In this document: positions 44,390-59,085 of the stretch, one piece after another
Position numbering within the stretch: position 1 is the first letter of the stretch
Layout of the letters: each line of letters opens with the position of its first letter
Assembly: GCF_030867145.1 (NCBI RefSeq)
Contig: NC_134414.1
Coordinates: 18,494,518-18,558,517 of the forward strand
Direction of reading: 5' to 3'
Origin: Opisthocomus hoazin
Lineage: Eukaryota > Chordata > Aves > Opisthocomiformes > Opisthocomidae
Length of the DNA: 64,000 nt
Program-made: the position numbers and the translations under genes
Notes under the pieces: model-generated
What the model saw: only the letters and a program-made list of their open reading frames with translations
Told to the model about the DNA's origin: nothing
Databases searched by the model: none

Positions 44390-46334
44390 AAGATGAGGTT
44401 TCTCCTTTGCAGATTGCTACATCTCAGCACAAAATGCTATAGCATTATAATTACAGTGGGTCAAATGTTGGGGGGGGCGGAATATTTCTTGCTTTTTTCT
44501 CATGTGTGGTATTTTCTTAGGGATTGAATTCAAGTCTCTTGACATCCTTTTTTGTGAAGTTTGGACTAGATGCAGGTGTTCAGTAACAAGCCCATTAACT
44601 TTCTGCCTAAACTAGTTTTTGGGCCCAAAATCAGTTTCAAAAGTCACCTTAGAAAGACAGTGCAAATCAAGAAGAACTGAGCTCCAAAGTGATTTCTTAT
44701 AACTGCACTTTTTTTTTTTTCAGGTCTGTCAGTGTTGTCTTTAATTTTGGAAACATTGTCTCCAATATTACATTTTTTGTAAACAAGACATAATTTTGGA
44801 CTCATTCTTTTATTTTATAATGTTATCTACTGGTATATGGACTCACGGTGTCTGAAATGACCTTGACACTATGAAGCACCATCCCTTTATCCTGATGATG
44901 ACTAGAGGCTTGTGGTCATGGGTGGCAATAGAGCAAGGGCTTTTCTTTTTAATGCATCTGTATGGATAACTTTTCAAAGACTGTATACAGTTCAGATATA
45001 TTTTGAATTCTCTGATATTCTGCCTGATGTTTTCAGGCACATTCATCTCTGTACCTCCTTTGTTCTGATGGGTATTCATGAGAATCTTGACCTGCTGATG
45101 GCTAACACAGAAAATCTTACTCTACTGGAGTAAATTTCAAAAAGGTTGAGGAGAAGAAAGTACAGTTTGTACTGTCAAGGTTGTTGATTAGTGTTCAGTC
45201 TTATTTCCAAGCATAAAAGAAGGAAGAGCAATTGGCAATTTATAGAAGACAGCTGATAAATCTGAGTTCTAGATAACCACTTTCAAACAAAATGCAAAAA
45301 AGTTGTGTGCTTCATTGGTATACTGTTTGCAAATCCCTCCCTAAATGATGATGCTGAATTTGGCAGTAGTCACATTGGGACATCTCAGAATTAGGAAGAA
45401 AATGCAATCCATTTCAGAAAAATGTATAAAAAGATTCATCTTAATATATTATAAGATGACTATATTGTAGTGTATTTTATCAAACACAATTATCACATTC
45501 TAATAGAATACTAGGGAAAAACTGCCGTGAGTCATGCATGATTTTTCACTTCTAGTTTTTTCTAAAAGTTGTCATCAGCTTTGGACACTGCATATAATGC
45601 AGAAGTTTGTGTTTACATATTAATGTATTTTTGAACATGCTTTGGTCCTGTAAAAAATTTTGCTTTTTTTTTCCCAAATGTATTTTTCTGCTACCACTAG
45701 GGGTTGCTCAGCTTCTTCCCTCTGATAAATAATTTCAAATTTTAAATATTTATACTTCAAACATTTGGACCTTCTTTCTTGAAATTACATGCTTAGGACT
45801 CGGATTAGAAAAATAGTCAAGAAAGCCATTGTCACTGTTCTAAGGCCTGAGTTTTGAAAGATTAATACTTGGATTGTGCTGGTGTACATGTGCGATGTGA
45901 CTTCCTGGGGTATGAAATAGTATTTACAATACTATTATAATTTACTAATATGATTTATAACTATTTATAACACTGACTGACATGAATAGGCTTCAGTAGT
46001 CTTGTACTGTCTGTTGCCCAAAGCCATTTCAACAGTGCTTGCCTTCCTGAAACTAATGTCGAAGTATTTCACTGTGCCCATGCTTTGCAGTCTAACCATC
46101 CATCGAGATCCCTTGACCTGTCTTCATTTCTGTTTTTATAGGCCCAGCAGGATTATAAAGATTCCTAAAATTCTTCTCTTTCCTACAGAGTTATAAAGTT
46201 CTGTGTAGGCCCTTACCAGCAGATTTGGTGTGTTCCCTGCTTCCCATCCCTAAAAATTTGTATGGTTTCAACAGTAAGTCAAAGTTTTCAGTGACCCTTC
46301 TACCATTCTCCGAAATTATTTTGCTTAAAATATT

Positions 46335-46398
46335 ATCATAGAATCATAGAAAGTTTTGGGTCGGAAGGGACCCCTAGAGGTCATCTAGTCCAACAAAT
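46335..46398 (-). mobile_element. CR1 LINE short 3'-end fragment
   Basis: ATCATAGAATCATAGAAAG followed by GTCGGAAGGGACCCC and TCATCTAGTCCAAC, the terminal ~60 bp of a CR1 in reverse. Confidence 0.8.
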
Positions 46399-48602
46399 TG
46401 AGAGCAACATATTGAGAGCAGTAGGTTCTATTTTGTGCAACAGTTATGTTTGAGCTAGTACATCAAATTATTATTTGTTATGTGTCCATAAGTATGTTCC
46501 ATTTTGAAGAAATGAATATTGCTAACTTCATTCACAATCAAAGTTTTGTTTCACAGTCCTTTCCTGGTTTTGTTGCAGGCATAGATAAAATATTTAGGGT
46601 GGAACTGGTAGCACGGTCTTTAGCTAAAGCTGCATGAAGTTTTTCACCAAAAGACATTACTCTCAAGTGTTTATCAGTTTTCCAAATGTTACCTGTTTAT
46701 GTTGAGATTTTCCATTTCTCGCAGAACCTGCCTTGAACTGAATAATTTAGAAAATTTCCATTAACATTTCTCAACAGGGACACAGATCATTATTATTTGT
46801 ATATCTTTTGTCTTTTTCTTTTCACCACCTCTTTAATTTGGTGGCCGTACACAATTGTTTTGGTCAGTACAATATTTCTATGCTCTTCCAGAAATGTACG
46901 TTATGCGTGAATCCAACTGTTTGATTGGCATAACATTTTATCTCTATTTTTTCACTTTTTAAAAAAAATGCTTGGAAGCAAGAGCTAGTTCACAGACAAA
47001 ATAGTTATAGATGACAACATGGAGATTGCATTTTCCTCTTCCCTCCTTTATATGACCATAATTAGGTTATTCAAGTGGTATGTGTGAAATCCAAATTTAA
47101 ATCCCGTTCTGATCGATTTGAAGCAGGAATTCTACCTCGGCTCTCCTTTTTTCCAAGCATATTGTGCAGCCATTGATGTACAGGATCAGTCTTTCTATGG
47201 ATACTGTTCCCCTTGGCAAGAAATGCTTCAATATCTGTTGAAACAGGGATGGGAACACAGGTATCATTTCTCAGAAACTGCAACTCAAACCATGAGATCA
47301 GAAAGTTATTGTGTTATCTTGAATACAGTAGAATTTTGTACCCTAGTATACTCTCTGTGTGTTTGTATACGTTAGATATAGAATGCAGTTTCTGAGAAAT
47401 ACTGAAGAATATTTCCTAAGTGCTGTTCCACTGAATGAAAGCAGCGGATGCTGCAAACACATCGATATGGACACAGCCTTGCTTTTCTGAGTGAGTTGAC
47501 CTGGATGACTGGTGGCGGTTTGTGTTCCTGTGCTTTTGAGGTTGGGTTGGGGCTATGAAATGGAGATGTTTCAGGTAACTGATGGAAAAACTGATTTCAT
47601 TTTCAAGTGCATTTGTAGTATGACTGGAATGAGTTAAACAAGGGTTCCTTCTGCAAGGTGTATCATATCAGTCTGACACTGCAGAGGCGTAGACAAGGCC
47701 AGCATGGAAAAAAGGAGTGCCCATGTACAGCCTCTCCCCAGCGTTGAGAACTTGTAGCATGCTCAGGGCTAGTCAGTGGGGAAACAGATGCTTAAGGTGA
47801 GGGTTAGGATAAAATGGCATTGGAACTGAAGTCAGGTTTGATTTTGAAGACACCATTCAAAGACTTGAAATAGGTTTCTATGGTCACCTTAAATCTAGAA
47901 ATGCTGGCTATTTCTTCCTTATAGCTGTGAATGTTAACATCTTTTATGTTGATCACTTAAATTATATGACAAAATTAAGTGATTACCCTATTCATTTTCC
48001 TTTTTTTCAAGATTGGGAAGGGGGAGTGGGGGACGAGACAGTGAGTTTTTATTGGTGTTCAACCAATAGTGCAACATACTACTGTCTTCCACGTTATTTT
48101 ACTAATCCAAAATTCACATTTGCTATAAAGGCAAATTGAAATGTATCTCCAGACTAAATTATTTTACCAAAATACTCAAACTTGTTTTGATTCTGTATTC
48201 CTCAAGCGTATGAGTTTTTTTATGTAAACGGTGGTTTATTCTAAGCCTGTGCTGCATAAAATGGCATTACAATTTTCATATCTGGCAACCTGGATGTTCA
48301 GTCATCTGAAGAGTGTCTTGCCTCAATTCAAAGCCCTGCTTAAACAGGTGATAGTATAAGATTGAAGCTGAAACAGTATTTTCAGTACAAAATAGTTTGT
48401 TTCGCAGGTGGGTTAATACATTAATAAGACTTTGCTTGTGGACATGTTAGGAGTGTTATACGTTCAGCATAGCTCACAAACCACAGAAACAGGGAAACGG
48501 AGAACCATCGTCTAATATATACCTGCTCCTCCTTTACAAGCACATTCTTTTTCATAAGAATGGCCGTACATATTAACATGACTCTATTTTTGGTTTTACA
48601 TT

Positions 48603-48626
48603 CATATACATATATATATATATGTA
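48603..48626. repeat. (AT)n / ACATATAT microsatellite
   Basis: Short AT-dinucleotide run in CEP126 intron 5. Confidence 0.85.
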
Positions 48627-49759
48627 TCCATGAAATATTTACATGTAGCTATGCACCAAATTATTTCTACGATACTTCATAGCTATTTTTAAGTGATTTG
48701 TTTTACTGGAACAAAATAAATTGTTCATAAATGTAGTTAAAGGAGAGGAACAGAGGGAAAAATATCAGTATCTGATCTTTAGTTTACTGCAGTTTTGGTA
48801 ACAATAAAATGTTTGCTTACAGGAAGGGAGTGGAAGATGCAAAACTTTGTTCATCCTGGTCTGTCAGGATGCTGTATTACATTACGATAAGTTAGTATTG
48901 TCAGAGGTAGTATATACTAATGTCTCAAAGGGACGTTGGGAAGTCTGTTGCTTTCTCATCAAGATTAAAGTGTCACTGTCCAGAGTGATTCTACCTCTTT
49001 GAAGATGACACAGCTGTAGATTGTGTTGTGTTTTTTTTTTAGAGATGAACCTTTTGTGAAGTGGAAAGCAGAACAGAATTTAACTACTTTTTTCTTCCAG
49101 TGTTTTATTTCTGTCCTAATAGGCCTGGGTACACAGAAACCTAATCAATTCTTCCAATTTTTTTTTAAATATTAATTATTATAAACCCGCAGCAGCACTT
49201 CTGTGGTATTTAGTAGCTTGAGCTTTGCTGTGCATTTTATGCCCGATACTGGCATATCTCCATGAGGAAGTATGGCTCACCAACTGGGAAATAAAGCATT
49301 AAACCAAACACCCAGAATTCAGAAGACAGGAATAAGCAGAGAATGACTGGGACCCAGGAGACTGAAAGATCTTGTAACAAACAACTGAAAGAATGGTGCT
49401 GTTTCAAAGAGTGGCAAGGAAAAAAACAGTCAGCCTTTAAATTCAGTAGTCTGTTTAGGGGGAAGGTAGATGCTGAAATCTTGTGCATGTTCTTATAAAT
49501 CATGTCTGTAAAGTTCTTAAAAGGAATGTATGTCTTGAAAAATACCTAATCAAAAAAATGGAATTTGTAATACAGGTAACATGTAACAGTCACTAAATAT
49601 TTTTTTCAAGACAAGTGGTTAGGTTCATGAAGCATGAAGTGAATGTTGGCAATTACATGAAACTGTCTCATTAGATAAACTTATTTCTGGAGAGGTATAA
49701 ATACATAATACTAGAAAATGCTCTTAGGTGTATGGTTTAACTTTTAGGTTCCCCTTTGT

Positions 49760-49826
49760 GGATTCAGGCCTTGGACTCAATGATCCTTGTGGGTCCCTTC
49801 CAATTCAGGATACTCTATGATTCTAA
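49760..49826 (+). mobile_element. CR1 LINE short 3'-end fragment
   Basis: GGACTCAATGATCCTTGTGG, GTCCCTTCCAATTCAGG and ACTCTATGATTCTA are the final bases of a plus-strand CR1. Confidence 0.8.
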
Positions 49827-52800
49827 AAGTATTTCTGTATCTGACCTTTAGGATTTCCTAACATAAATCCACCTTCTGCCTTGGTTGCTGCTGTGCAGTG
49901 CACAAGATACAGGAGAAACATGTTAAAAACTGCTCCATCTTTGCAATTTATTTACATTGCTAATAGTATTGCTTTTTATAGACTGCAAAAAAGGATATTA
50001 ATTTTTTAGCAAACCAAAGAGATCTGGTAGGATAGTCCCTCATCTGAACTAGGGATTATTTTAAAAATTATATGCACACACTCTATGGCTGTGGGTCTTT
50101 TGGGAGGTGGATACTGGTCAAATGGTATTAATATTTTTTGTCTGATGCCTCAGCTCCATTTCGTTCAAATGTGTCAACCCTAATGCTTTGCCTTATTTGT
50201 GTATTTGTGAATAAGAATAAACCAGGAAGACAGATTCTGAGCTTACTAGAAGATGAAGAAATACTTTCCTCCATCAGTTATTCTTCTCCTCTTTCCCCAT
50301 AAATCAGACTTTGTTGGAAATCTTTTCTGAAAAGGATAATTCCAAGGCTTTGAATCTCATCACTAAGACCTAAAGCATCCGTGAGAGAGGATCACTTCTT
50401 TGCTATAAAATGGAAAAAATATCTAGAATTGTTTCCCTCTCATTTCTGTCTCTGAAGTATTGTCTAGAAATAGCTTCATCTATGAAGTATTTTAAAAACA
50501 TAATTTCTCCTACAACCTGCAAATTCCAAAGAAGCAAAAATGGATGAGTTTTGTTGATCTCCATTCTCCTTTTTTCGGATAATCAAAATTACATTGACTA
50601 TAACATAGATTGTAAATAATTATGAATTTGCTCATTAAATTCATTCATTGCATTTTATATATAACATTAAAATGATTATTAGTTAAGCAGTTAAGAACTT
50701 CTAGAATTAATACTGCATATGCATGCCAAATTTTTCTCCATGTCTCTAGGCCTTATGATGGTTTTGAATTATGGAGTCCTGTACTGTTTTTGCATGACCC
50801 CATCTCTTAAATTTGCATGGTAGATGGTGCCTGCTCAGAATAAATTTATTAATGGGTCAGAAACAAAAAAGGGACTAATGCATTGTGGTGTTCAGTGCCT
50901 GAACATTTAATCATTTAATAATTCTAGTAGTATTTAAAGATTAGCATTATGAATTCCACTTCTGGAGCTAAATGACTAGGTGAGTTTGTGAGGGAGTGAG
51001 GCACCTGGACCGGGGATCCTGAGAAGCAGCACTCTGAGTGCTGAGATGCTAAATTAATTAAAAGCAACACAGAGAAACGTTTAGCTGAAAACCTGTTTCC
51101 TACACAGTTATGTGCATTTGCCTGGGGACTTCATTAAAACTGGAAGTCAGAACTTGAAACCCTGACATTCAGTGTTCAGATCGCTTTTCTTTAAAAATCC
51201 TTCAGTACAGTACGGCGTACTGTAGTGCCTGAGCACCTACAAAATTGGAGACTTGAGTCCTTTTATCCCAAGGAGTTTGAATCTGCATTTCTAGCATCCT
51301 GTGGTGATTCTCCAAACAGGTAAATCAGGTCCTTTTAAATGCTCAGGTTCATAGATAGCTAGTTGCTGTATCCTAGATAGCTTGGGGGCAAATTAAGCAC
51401 CTAGGAGTTAGCCTAGGAAAGACAGGGGTGTTGGCAGGAAGCTTTTCTCTGGTCATCCTACAGATCCATAACTTCTTTGATGGGTTTGGCACAGTATAGT
51501 GGATGTGTTGTGTCACATAAGCACCAAAATCCTGCCTCAGTGGCATTTGCTTTCTTGGGTCTGCCCAAATCTTCTGTGAAATCAGTATTGTGTAGTGCCA
51601 CATACATTATGTTTTCCCAACTTGCGTAGAAAAGAGATTATTAATTAATTTTCTAATGGACTTTCCCATTCCATAGTTGGTAAACTCAAAACATGTAAAT
51701 GGGTTTAGATACCTCACTGGCTGCGATAGTTAGCTTTGTATCTGCATGAACATTGGCGTCTCTTACAATGAAATTGAAGTATAGCATTGCATCTCCACAC
51801 GAAGAGCTGCTGTAAATAAACCAGTTGAAATTATCAAAAATAGCAAGTAGTGCGAGAGGTGAGGGGCCTGGGTTCTCGGAGTGGTAGCATTTTTCCAGCA
51901 CTTATCTTCAGAAGAGTGTCCTCATTCACCTCCTGGAACTGTGAACCATCAGCATTCCTCTTGCAGAAAACATCAAATACACAGATAGCAGCGCTTCAGG
52001 GTAACAGCGTTCCGACAGAGTCCTTTGGCAGAAAATTCACTTGTCAGGCTCTCTTGAAATTTTACTTGTTGCCACGTTGTGATTTCATTGGCCTCATGAA
52101 AATTTCTTAGGCTCATGTTTTCTCTTTTGTTTAGTGCTTTACTGAAATGAAATTGCTTGACACAGCTGTTCTAAGCCTTAAGACATACAAGTGACCTCTT
52201 TAACTCTTTGTAAGTGTTCGCTTTCCTAGAACAGCAAGTATGTGGAGTGGCTGGGTTAGAGTTCATGCATTAGGTCATAAGATAATGCAGGCAACAGGCA
52301 ATACAATAAATTGTACTTATATAACAGAAACAATATGCAAACCCAGAAAATAAAAAGGTAGTATGCTCTATGAATATTTTTGTTTCTTTGTCATCCTATA
52401 ATATTCTCACAGATTAAATCAGATTAAATCATTGGGATTTCCAGGTTTATTCCCCGGTCGCTATGGACCACTGAAAAAGAATGAATAATTGTTGAATGCC
52501 TTTTGAGGGCTGCATAAGTAGTTCCAGCTATGCATTTTTACAAGAAAATGTGACATTCACTTTCATTACATAGAAGGCTGGAAAGGGAAACAAAATGTGT
52601 AAATATTGAAAGGAGAATGATAAGCATCTTTAATGTGTGAAATTACAAAATTTTGTGATGCAACAAAATAAATGTAAATGAACTAAATTTGCATGAACTA
52701 AGTAAAAGCGAGTACAACTTTGAGTGAGGAATCCTTCTTTATTCTTTAGTTCCTAACTTACTTCTGGAGGTTGCATCAACTGAGATTTTGTCTTCCCGTG

Positions 52801-54741
52801 AGTTTTTGTTTTACAAGGAGAGTAAATTTTCTAGAATGCAGGATCAAGTCTATTTTCAACCTCTGGAGCACAACTGCGTGGAAATTTTTTTATCAGAATG
52901 TTGAAAAGTTGCAACTTTTCTTGCACCCTGCAGATTTAGCAGTTTAAGCTATCCTGCTATTGGAACAGGTTTTTTAAAATCAATCCATATAGAATTTTTC
53001 CTCTATTTAACTTTGTCGTTTTAGAAACACTTTTAGTGACACAGATGATGTTTCCAGATTGGACAAGAAGTAAGCCTGACACCTGTAATATCTTTATACT
53101 GTTTTTTTCCTATCTGAAAATGTCAAAGTTATTTCTTAAATTTGGCCTGATACAGAAAACTCTTGAGCCTGTGCCTTTTTCTTGTTTGGTGAAGTTCAAG
53201 CAGAGGTTAACAATATAATTTAGCCAAACATAAAGGTTAATAAATAACTAACAAAGAATTATTTTTTTTTCTATTAGAAAGACACCAGTTTGTACAGCTT
53301 TAGTTTGAAAATGTTCCCTAAAGGGATCTTTCCCTACACTTGATTCTTTGTTCTTCTATTCAGTTTCTTTATCTCAGCTCATAACTATAATGGAAGACTG
53401 CACCAACCTCTGAACGTTTAGTGCAAGATAAAATTCAATCATAAAAAGTCTTTCAGGACTCACTAAGCTTTTTATTCTGCAATTTAAAATATTTGTACAG
53501 CTATAAACTATGCAATATTATGGTATAACAATTTTATTAGAGTAAAAATAAAGGTTTACTACAAACATATGTTCTTAATCACAAATTAATTTTATGCATT
53601 CTTTGATAAGTTTTCAAAATGTTAATTCTATTGTAATTGCCAGGGGATAGATAATCATCTAGGTTAACAGATTTTGCTACTTGAAACATTTTCCATTTAA
53701 AGTCACTAATGAAAAAAAAATCTTAGTTGCAAAGGATTGCATATCTAATGCAGCTTCTCTTAGTTTTTCATGCCAATTTTGTCCAACATATGGTTTAAAA
53801 TCACTTAGCTGCTGAGTTGTGTGGAAGTGAACTCAACAGCAGAGAGTGTACAAGATATTGTGAAAATACTCGGTATGCTTGTTTTCCTTTATATGTATTT
53901 TGAAATCTTGTACTTAAAAAAGTATGTATTTTCAGCCATGTCAGGCATCTTGGTGTTTGGACGGAGAAGTAATAGTGCCGAAAATGCTTGTGTAGTAAAT
54001 ACACAGAGGTGTCCCAATGGTGATTCGATTGGTGCCAGTTGCTCTTACTCATCACTACATTAAGGTTCAAGGAAGAAGTTGAGGGATTAGGTGGGACTCC
54101 CAGATGCCTTTAGATCTGATCTGTCCCCACAGATCAGGTGATACTTTCTTCTTTCTGAAAGAAGAGGGCCTTTCGCTGGTGAGAGGTATTAATCACTGTG
54201 CTTATGATAGCTGAGAGATGTTTTCTGTGTTTGCCATAAGAAGGTTTAAATCTTCATCATTTGTGGCAGTTTGTATGAAAATAAACATATTCAGTCTAGT
54301 ATTATTGAAAAACGCCAGTTTGGGGCAGGTCCACTATGAAATCTGCATTTTTATGGATTCTCTTTCATTTTGTAAACTTCCTTTCATGCTAGAGTACAAA
54401 AACCATCCTGTGCTATAGGGCAATCTGGAAACAGTAGTGTTGTTTAGAGAAATCATGTTCCTTTTTTTGATATTGTAGAATTGATATAAAATTCACGATT
54501 AAATTTGTTGCAGCTGTTTCCTCTGAATTTCATGCTCAAGCCACATCATTTTCTTTTGCAGTTGACCACAGGTAAATTTTGACTTGATGGAAACACTCGT
54601 GGTGCTATGACCCCAAGCTGGAAAAACACCAAGCTCAATATTGATTGTATTTTAGCCTAAGCTCTCATTAATGAAAAATTAATATAAGTGAAAAACGATT
54701 TCTAGTAAGTGTAACAGTCTGGTTTTGTGCCTGTGTTTCAG

Positions 54742-56854
54742 AATTTTCATCAAGAAGTCAAGAAAACAGATGATTCAGAAAGCTTGTCAAGCCCTGACAG
54801 TCTTGAGACTGGAGAACAAAATGGAAATTACACAATGCCGAGTGAATCATCTTTGACTGCACAGTGTGACTGTGCCCTGTACAGTCAAGAAAAATCACAG
54901 ACTAGGAATAATGGCTTGCTTTGTAGAGCTCAAAGTACTTCTTCTAAAAATATGCATCTAAATAATTGTCTGAGAAATGTAGATTTGCAAAACCACCACA
55001 ACTTACCTGTTCATGATCTTTTAGCTAAACATAATGTTCTAACTCCCGCTGACCATGTAAACAGTTCAGAAGAGGAATCATCTGCTTCTCACAGATTTGG
55101 AAAAAAACCTGCAGAGTTCTCTGCCTCTGGTGAGCAAGAAAGCTCTGTAAGTAATGCATTTAGTTTTCCGCAAAATATAAAAGAAGAAAGAAGCAAGCCA
55201 TCCTCTGGAACGGCTAGCACATTAGCCTCTGGTCATCCTGTTTTCAATCCTAGCAAAGCCGGGGCCAGCCCTGCCTCTGTTCCAGAAGAAAGAGTTCAAG
55301 ATCTGATGCAAGATCAGAGTTTTCAAATGACCCCACAAAAACGGACTGTATCTGTGCAAACCTCCAGTCAACCTATTGCAACATCTATAGTCTTATTTCC
55401 TAATCAGGGGTGTTCCACTGGCATTCCCAGCACAGCTGATGCATTACCAAAGGACAAAAACATCAGTACAGAGTTTTTTAAAAATACCTCAGGAAAAATG
55501 ACTGAAAAAAAAGAAAATACTAAATGTATTGATGACATTAATCCAGGACCATCTTTATTTCAGGACATAGCAAAAGTCCCAGTTCTGTGCGATGTTAAAC
55601 AGAATAACAAACAGGAAGAAGAGGTAAATATGGTAGAAATTATACCACTGGTGTCTGATATGGAGTTAAGGTCTGGCCCTCCTGCACAGCACAAAACCCT
55701 GAAAAACAATATTCTTGAAAGTAAAAGAGCAAGATTATTCACAAGTATCTTGAAGAAGGAATCTAAATATGGACCCAGTCATTTCAAACCTGTGGTTATG
55801 AACCATGAGACCAGTTTTGGAACTCGACCCGTGTCTTCTATCAGAGACAGTTTAGAACTGGGAAAAGTAAAAATGAAAAGTGCAGACAATGAAAAATACA
55901 GTAGAAAGCTAAGATGGTGTGATCAAATTAACCGGGTAATAATGGAAAATAATGAAAAATGCTATGAAAAAAACACCAGTGAAATATCTCCTGCACAGCT
56001 GCAATATGTTCAAAGTACAAATAATACTCCTAAGACTAATTTAAGTAGTGTTGCTCAACCTTCAAACCCCGTGTTCATGAAAAGTCATCAGAAAAACTCT
56101 CGTCTATCAAAACCAAATGTTAATACAGAAGAATCAAATAAAGAATGCACATCTCTGAATACATTTATGTCTACTGGATCCTTTTCTGCTAAAAAAGCTT
56201 GGATGGTATCAAGAGATGAAGAAAGTAAACTCCCAGTATGCAGTAATAATTCTAAAATTAATGAAGTTAGTCAATTCAAGTATAAGGCAAAAATAACAAG
56301 ACCACCAAGCTCTGTAAGAGCCCAGCCAAGTGTTATGCCCAAGAAGAGAACAGGCACCATAATCCCACTGCAGTCGGCTGCTGAAGCAAACAGAGCTCTA
56401 AAAGCTCCGGCAAAATTGCTAGCACCTCACCCAGCATCCGCACATCTGCCAGGAAACAGCAATGGTGAGAATGCAGCCATCCCTGGGTGTCAGCCACAGC
56501 TGCCTTCAAGTCTTCAAGCTACCGCTGCAAGCAGGAAGGATTTAAATGAAAGGCATGTTTTGTTAGCAGGTGGGGTCACAGAAAACAGCGGGAGTATTAC
56601 TTGTCATTCGGACTGGGCCGCTGCAATACCTACACCTGGCTGCAGCACGGCCAAATATGAACCCTGGGCAAAAAATACTTCTGTAAAGAGTGTTCAGACA
56701 AGTGCCTGTCAAGGTCATTCAGTAACCTGCACTGAAAGAAGACCTGCTGATGCAGAAAATGGATTACATCTCCATCGTATCCCAACAGCTGGGAAAACAA
56801 GGACCTCGTGGCAAGCAGCTCACACTTCCTGCGCTCCAAAAGACTCTGGTACTG
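54742..56854 (+). CDS. CEP126: CEP126 large central exon (exon 6)
   Basis: 2113-bp exon, acceptor GTGTTTCAG in phase 0, donor ACTG|gtaaga in phase 1; 704 codons with no stop. It encodes the long low-complexity Ser/Thr/Asn/Lys-rich middle of CEP126. It opens NFHQEVKKTDDSESLSSPDS (human KFCDEV...NSETLSSIDS), carries conserved islands SILKKESKYG (about 55744), SIRDSLELGK (about 55838) and RKLRWCDQ (about 55903), and ends near CTERRP ... DSGTG. Predicted mostly disordered; no enzymatic motif. The conserved islands and exon phasing make orthology firm although most of the exon diverges fast. Read past the donor, the frame stops at 56938-56940. Confidence 0.95.
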
Positions 56855-56936
56855 GTAAGAGTCATGTTTCTGGGTTTGGGTTGGGGGGACATTCAGGAGA
56901 AAGTCTTTTTCAATTACATCACAAATTTGTTTTCAG

Positions 56937-56987
56937 TTAAAACATCCAGCCTTTCATCCATTCGCACAATACCGCCAGTTTCAACAG
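56937..56987 (+). CDS. Possible CEP126 cassette exon
   Basis: 51 bp between TTTGTTTTCAG and ACAG|gttttc, open in the required phase 1 and keeping phase 1 (VKTSSLSSIRTIPPVSTG when joined to the large exon). The intron before it would be only 82 bp and I see no clear match to the human protein, so this may be coincidence. Confidence 0.2.
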
Positions 56988-58523
56988 GTTTTCACCATTT
57001 GTCATTGTCATTTCTATTCTAGTGGTACCCAGAGGCCTCTCAAGTGTTGATCCCCATAATATAATATAATATTAAATGAAAATGAAGTCTTTTCCCTGAT
57101 GTTATATTCCTGATTAATAAGCAGATGTGGCAGGTGGTCAAAATAATTATATAGGAGGAAGTGTCTAAGTTTATGTGAGCAAGTTTTACAAGGTAACTGG
57201 GAGTCATAGCTTGTTGTCCAACAGTCATTGCCACCTGAGTGTGAAAGAAATGTAGATCTACCGTGTTTTTTAAAATGCTGACACTGTGAATGTATAAAAT
57301 TATTAAGTTTTAGTCCCAGTAATATAATTAATGCTCAAAAAAATATTAAATTTCAAAATAAATAGCTTCTACTGGACAAATTTTGCTGTGCTGCAAAATG
57401 TCTGATTTATAAAGAATTTTAAGATTTAGGACCAACCCTGCATTTTATTAAAAATTAACCCTGTGTACAAGATGATGCAGAGACTGATTGGTAAGATAGA
57501 GGAAAGATGCGTAAGAAATTTTTGGACAATATATTTTAATCTCCTGGTTTTTATATTTCAAAATATGTTTCATGTTTTTTGATTTGCCTTATTTCTCCCC
57601 TGCAGCCTAGCTATATTCTGTGCCTTGGGCACTGATGGCATCCTTGTGTTTGTAATTTGTATGTTGTATGCTGGTTTGCTTTCTGTTCAGGGGAGGGTTG
57701 CAGCTGGAGGGAGAGCTCCTGAAGCTGTAAACCCTGCTTCAGGTACAAGCAGTATCCAAACCACTTAACCTACTGATATCAGCAACCTGAGGATCAGCTG
57801 AGCAGCTCAAAGACACTTTCTAGCAAAATAAGTAATTCCCACAACTTAAAAAAAAAAATTTCTAGTTTTATCTACAGTAATACATAGTTTTAACTACAGA
57901 ATTATTCAGAATAGCTCTGGTGTGTAAGAGCAGAGGTAGGTGAATATTCTTGGCCTAAAGCAGGGGTGGGAAATGAGAAATGTTATCTGCTTGTCTGTTC
58001 CAGTTCAAAGTGAAACAGATGAGCTTAAGATATGTGTGACTGAAGTTAACCTATTTGATTTTACATTGGGAATGAACGAAGTCTTGCATTACCATGGCTT
58101 GCCTCCAGCAGAGATACTTGCCTCTGGATGTCCTTATTTGCACATCAGATCAATGAATCAGGAAATCTACTGGTCCAGAGTTGTGTGCGCTGCTAATACC
58201 ATCTGTTTTCACTGCAACTCTGAATGCTACATCCCCAGAGACACATAGCTCCAGCTCCTTTAGAGGAAGAGCTGAGTAACGTCTCTTTAAAATTTGGGTG
58301 GGTGGCGCTCTCTCAGTATCTGCTTAGATATTGTGATCTGAAAGTCTTCTTTATCTTAAATACTCTAGATAACTCTTAAAGAGTTGCTTTTATTTGTTCT
58401 ATTGCCTGCAAATGCACGTAGATCACCACAGTCTGTCCTGAATTGCTTGCTATGAGAGACCAAATACTGTGTTGTTCTTGAGTAAAAATACCTGCTGTGG
58501 CACTACTGCAGAGCTCAGTGAGG

Positions 58524-59085
58524 TCACAGAATCACAGAATCACAGAATCACAGAATCGCAGAATCACAGAATCACAGAATAGTAGGGGTTGGAAGGGACC
58601 TCTGTGGGTCATCTAGTCCAACCCCCCTGCCGAAGCAGGGTCACCTACAGTAGGCTGCACAGGATCTTGTCCAGGCGGGTCTTGAATATCTCCAGAGAAG
58701 GAGACTCCACAACCTCCCTGGGCAGCCTGTTCCAGGGCTCCGTCACCCTCAGAGGGAAGAAGTTCTTCCTCCTGTTCAGACGGAACTTCCTGTGCCTCAG
58801 TTTGTGCCCATTGCCCCTTGTCCTGTTGCTGGGCACCACTGAAAAGAGCTTGGCCCCATCCTCCTGACACCCACCCTTCAGATATTTGTAGGCATTTATA
58901 AGGTCCCCTCGCAGCCTTCTCTTCTTCAGGCTGAACAAGCCCAGTTCCCTCAACCTCTCCTCGTAGGGGAGATGCTCCAGTCCCCTCACCATCCTTGTAG
59001 CCCTCCGCTGGACTCTCTCCAGTAGCTCTTCATCTTTCTTGAACTGGGGAGCCCAGAACTGGACACAGTACTCCAGATGAGGTCT
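58524..59085 (-). mobile_element. Young CR1 LINE, 5'-truncated
   Basis: Starts with at least six CACAGAATCA-type octamers, the longest such tail in the window, then the GGGGTTGGAAGGGACC 3' UTR. The antisense frame reads [60 protein letters not shown] and [17 protein letters not shown]. Antisense to CEP126. Confidence 0.93.

Larger units (their letters stand above)
43512..54741 (+). other. CEP126 intron 5
   Basis: 11.2-kb intron carrying CR1 copies at 43895-44389, 46335-46398 and 49760-49826 and an AT dinucleotide run at 48603-48626. The stretches 44.4-46.3, 46.4-49.75 and 49.8-54.7 kb show only short chance open frames. Confidence 0.8.

Noticed and set aside
57691-57742. Exon-like segment GTTCAG|GGGAGG ... 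TTCAG|gtacaa
   Set aside because: Open only in phase 0, whereas the preceding large exon ends in phase 1; no similarity to CEP126.
57940-58248. 102-codon plus-strand frame with an acceptor-like TTCCAG
   Set aside because: The phase fits, but there is no credible donor, no similarity to CEP126 and no conserved motif.
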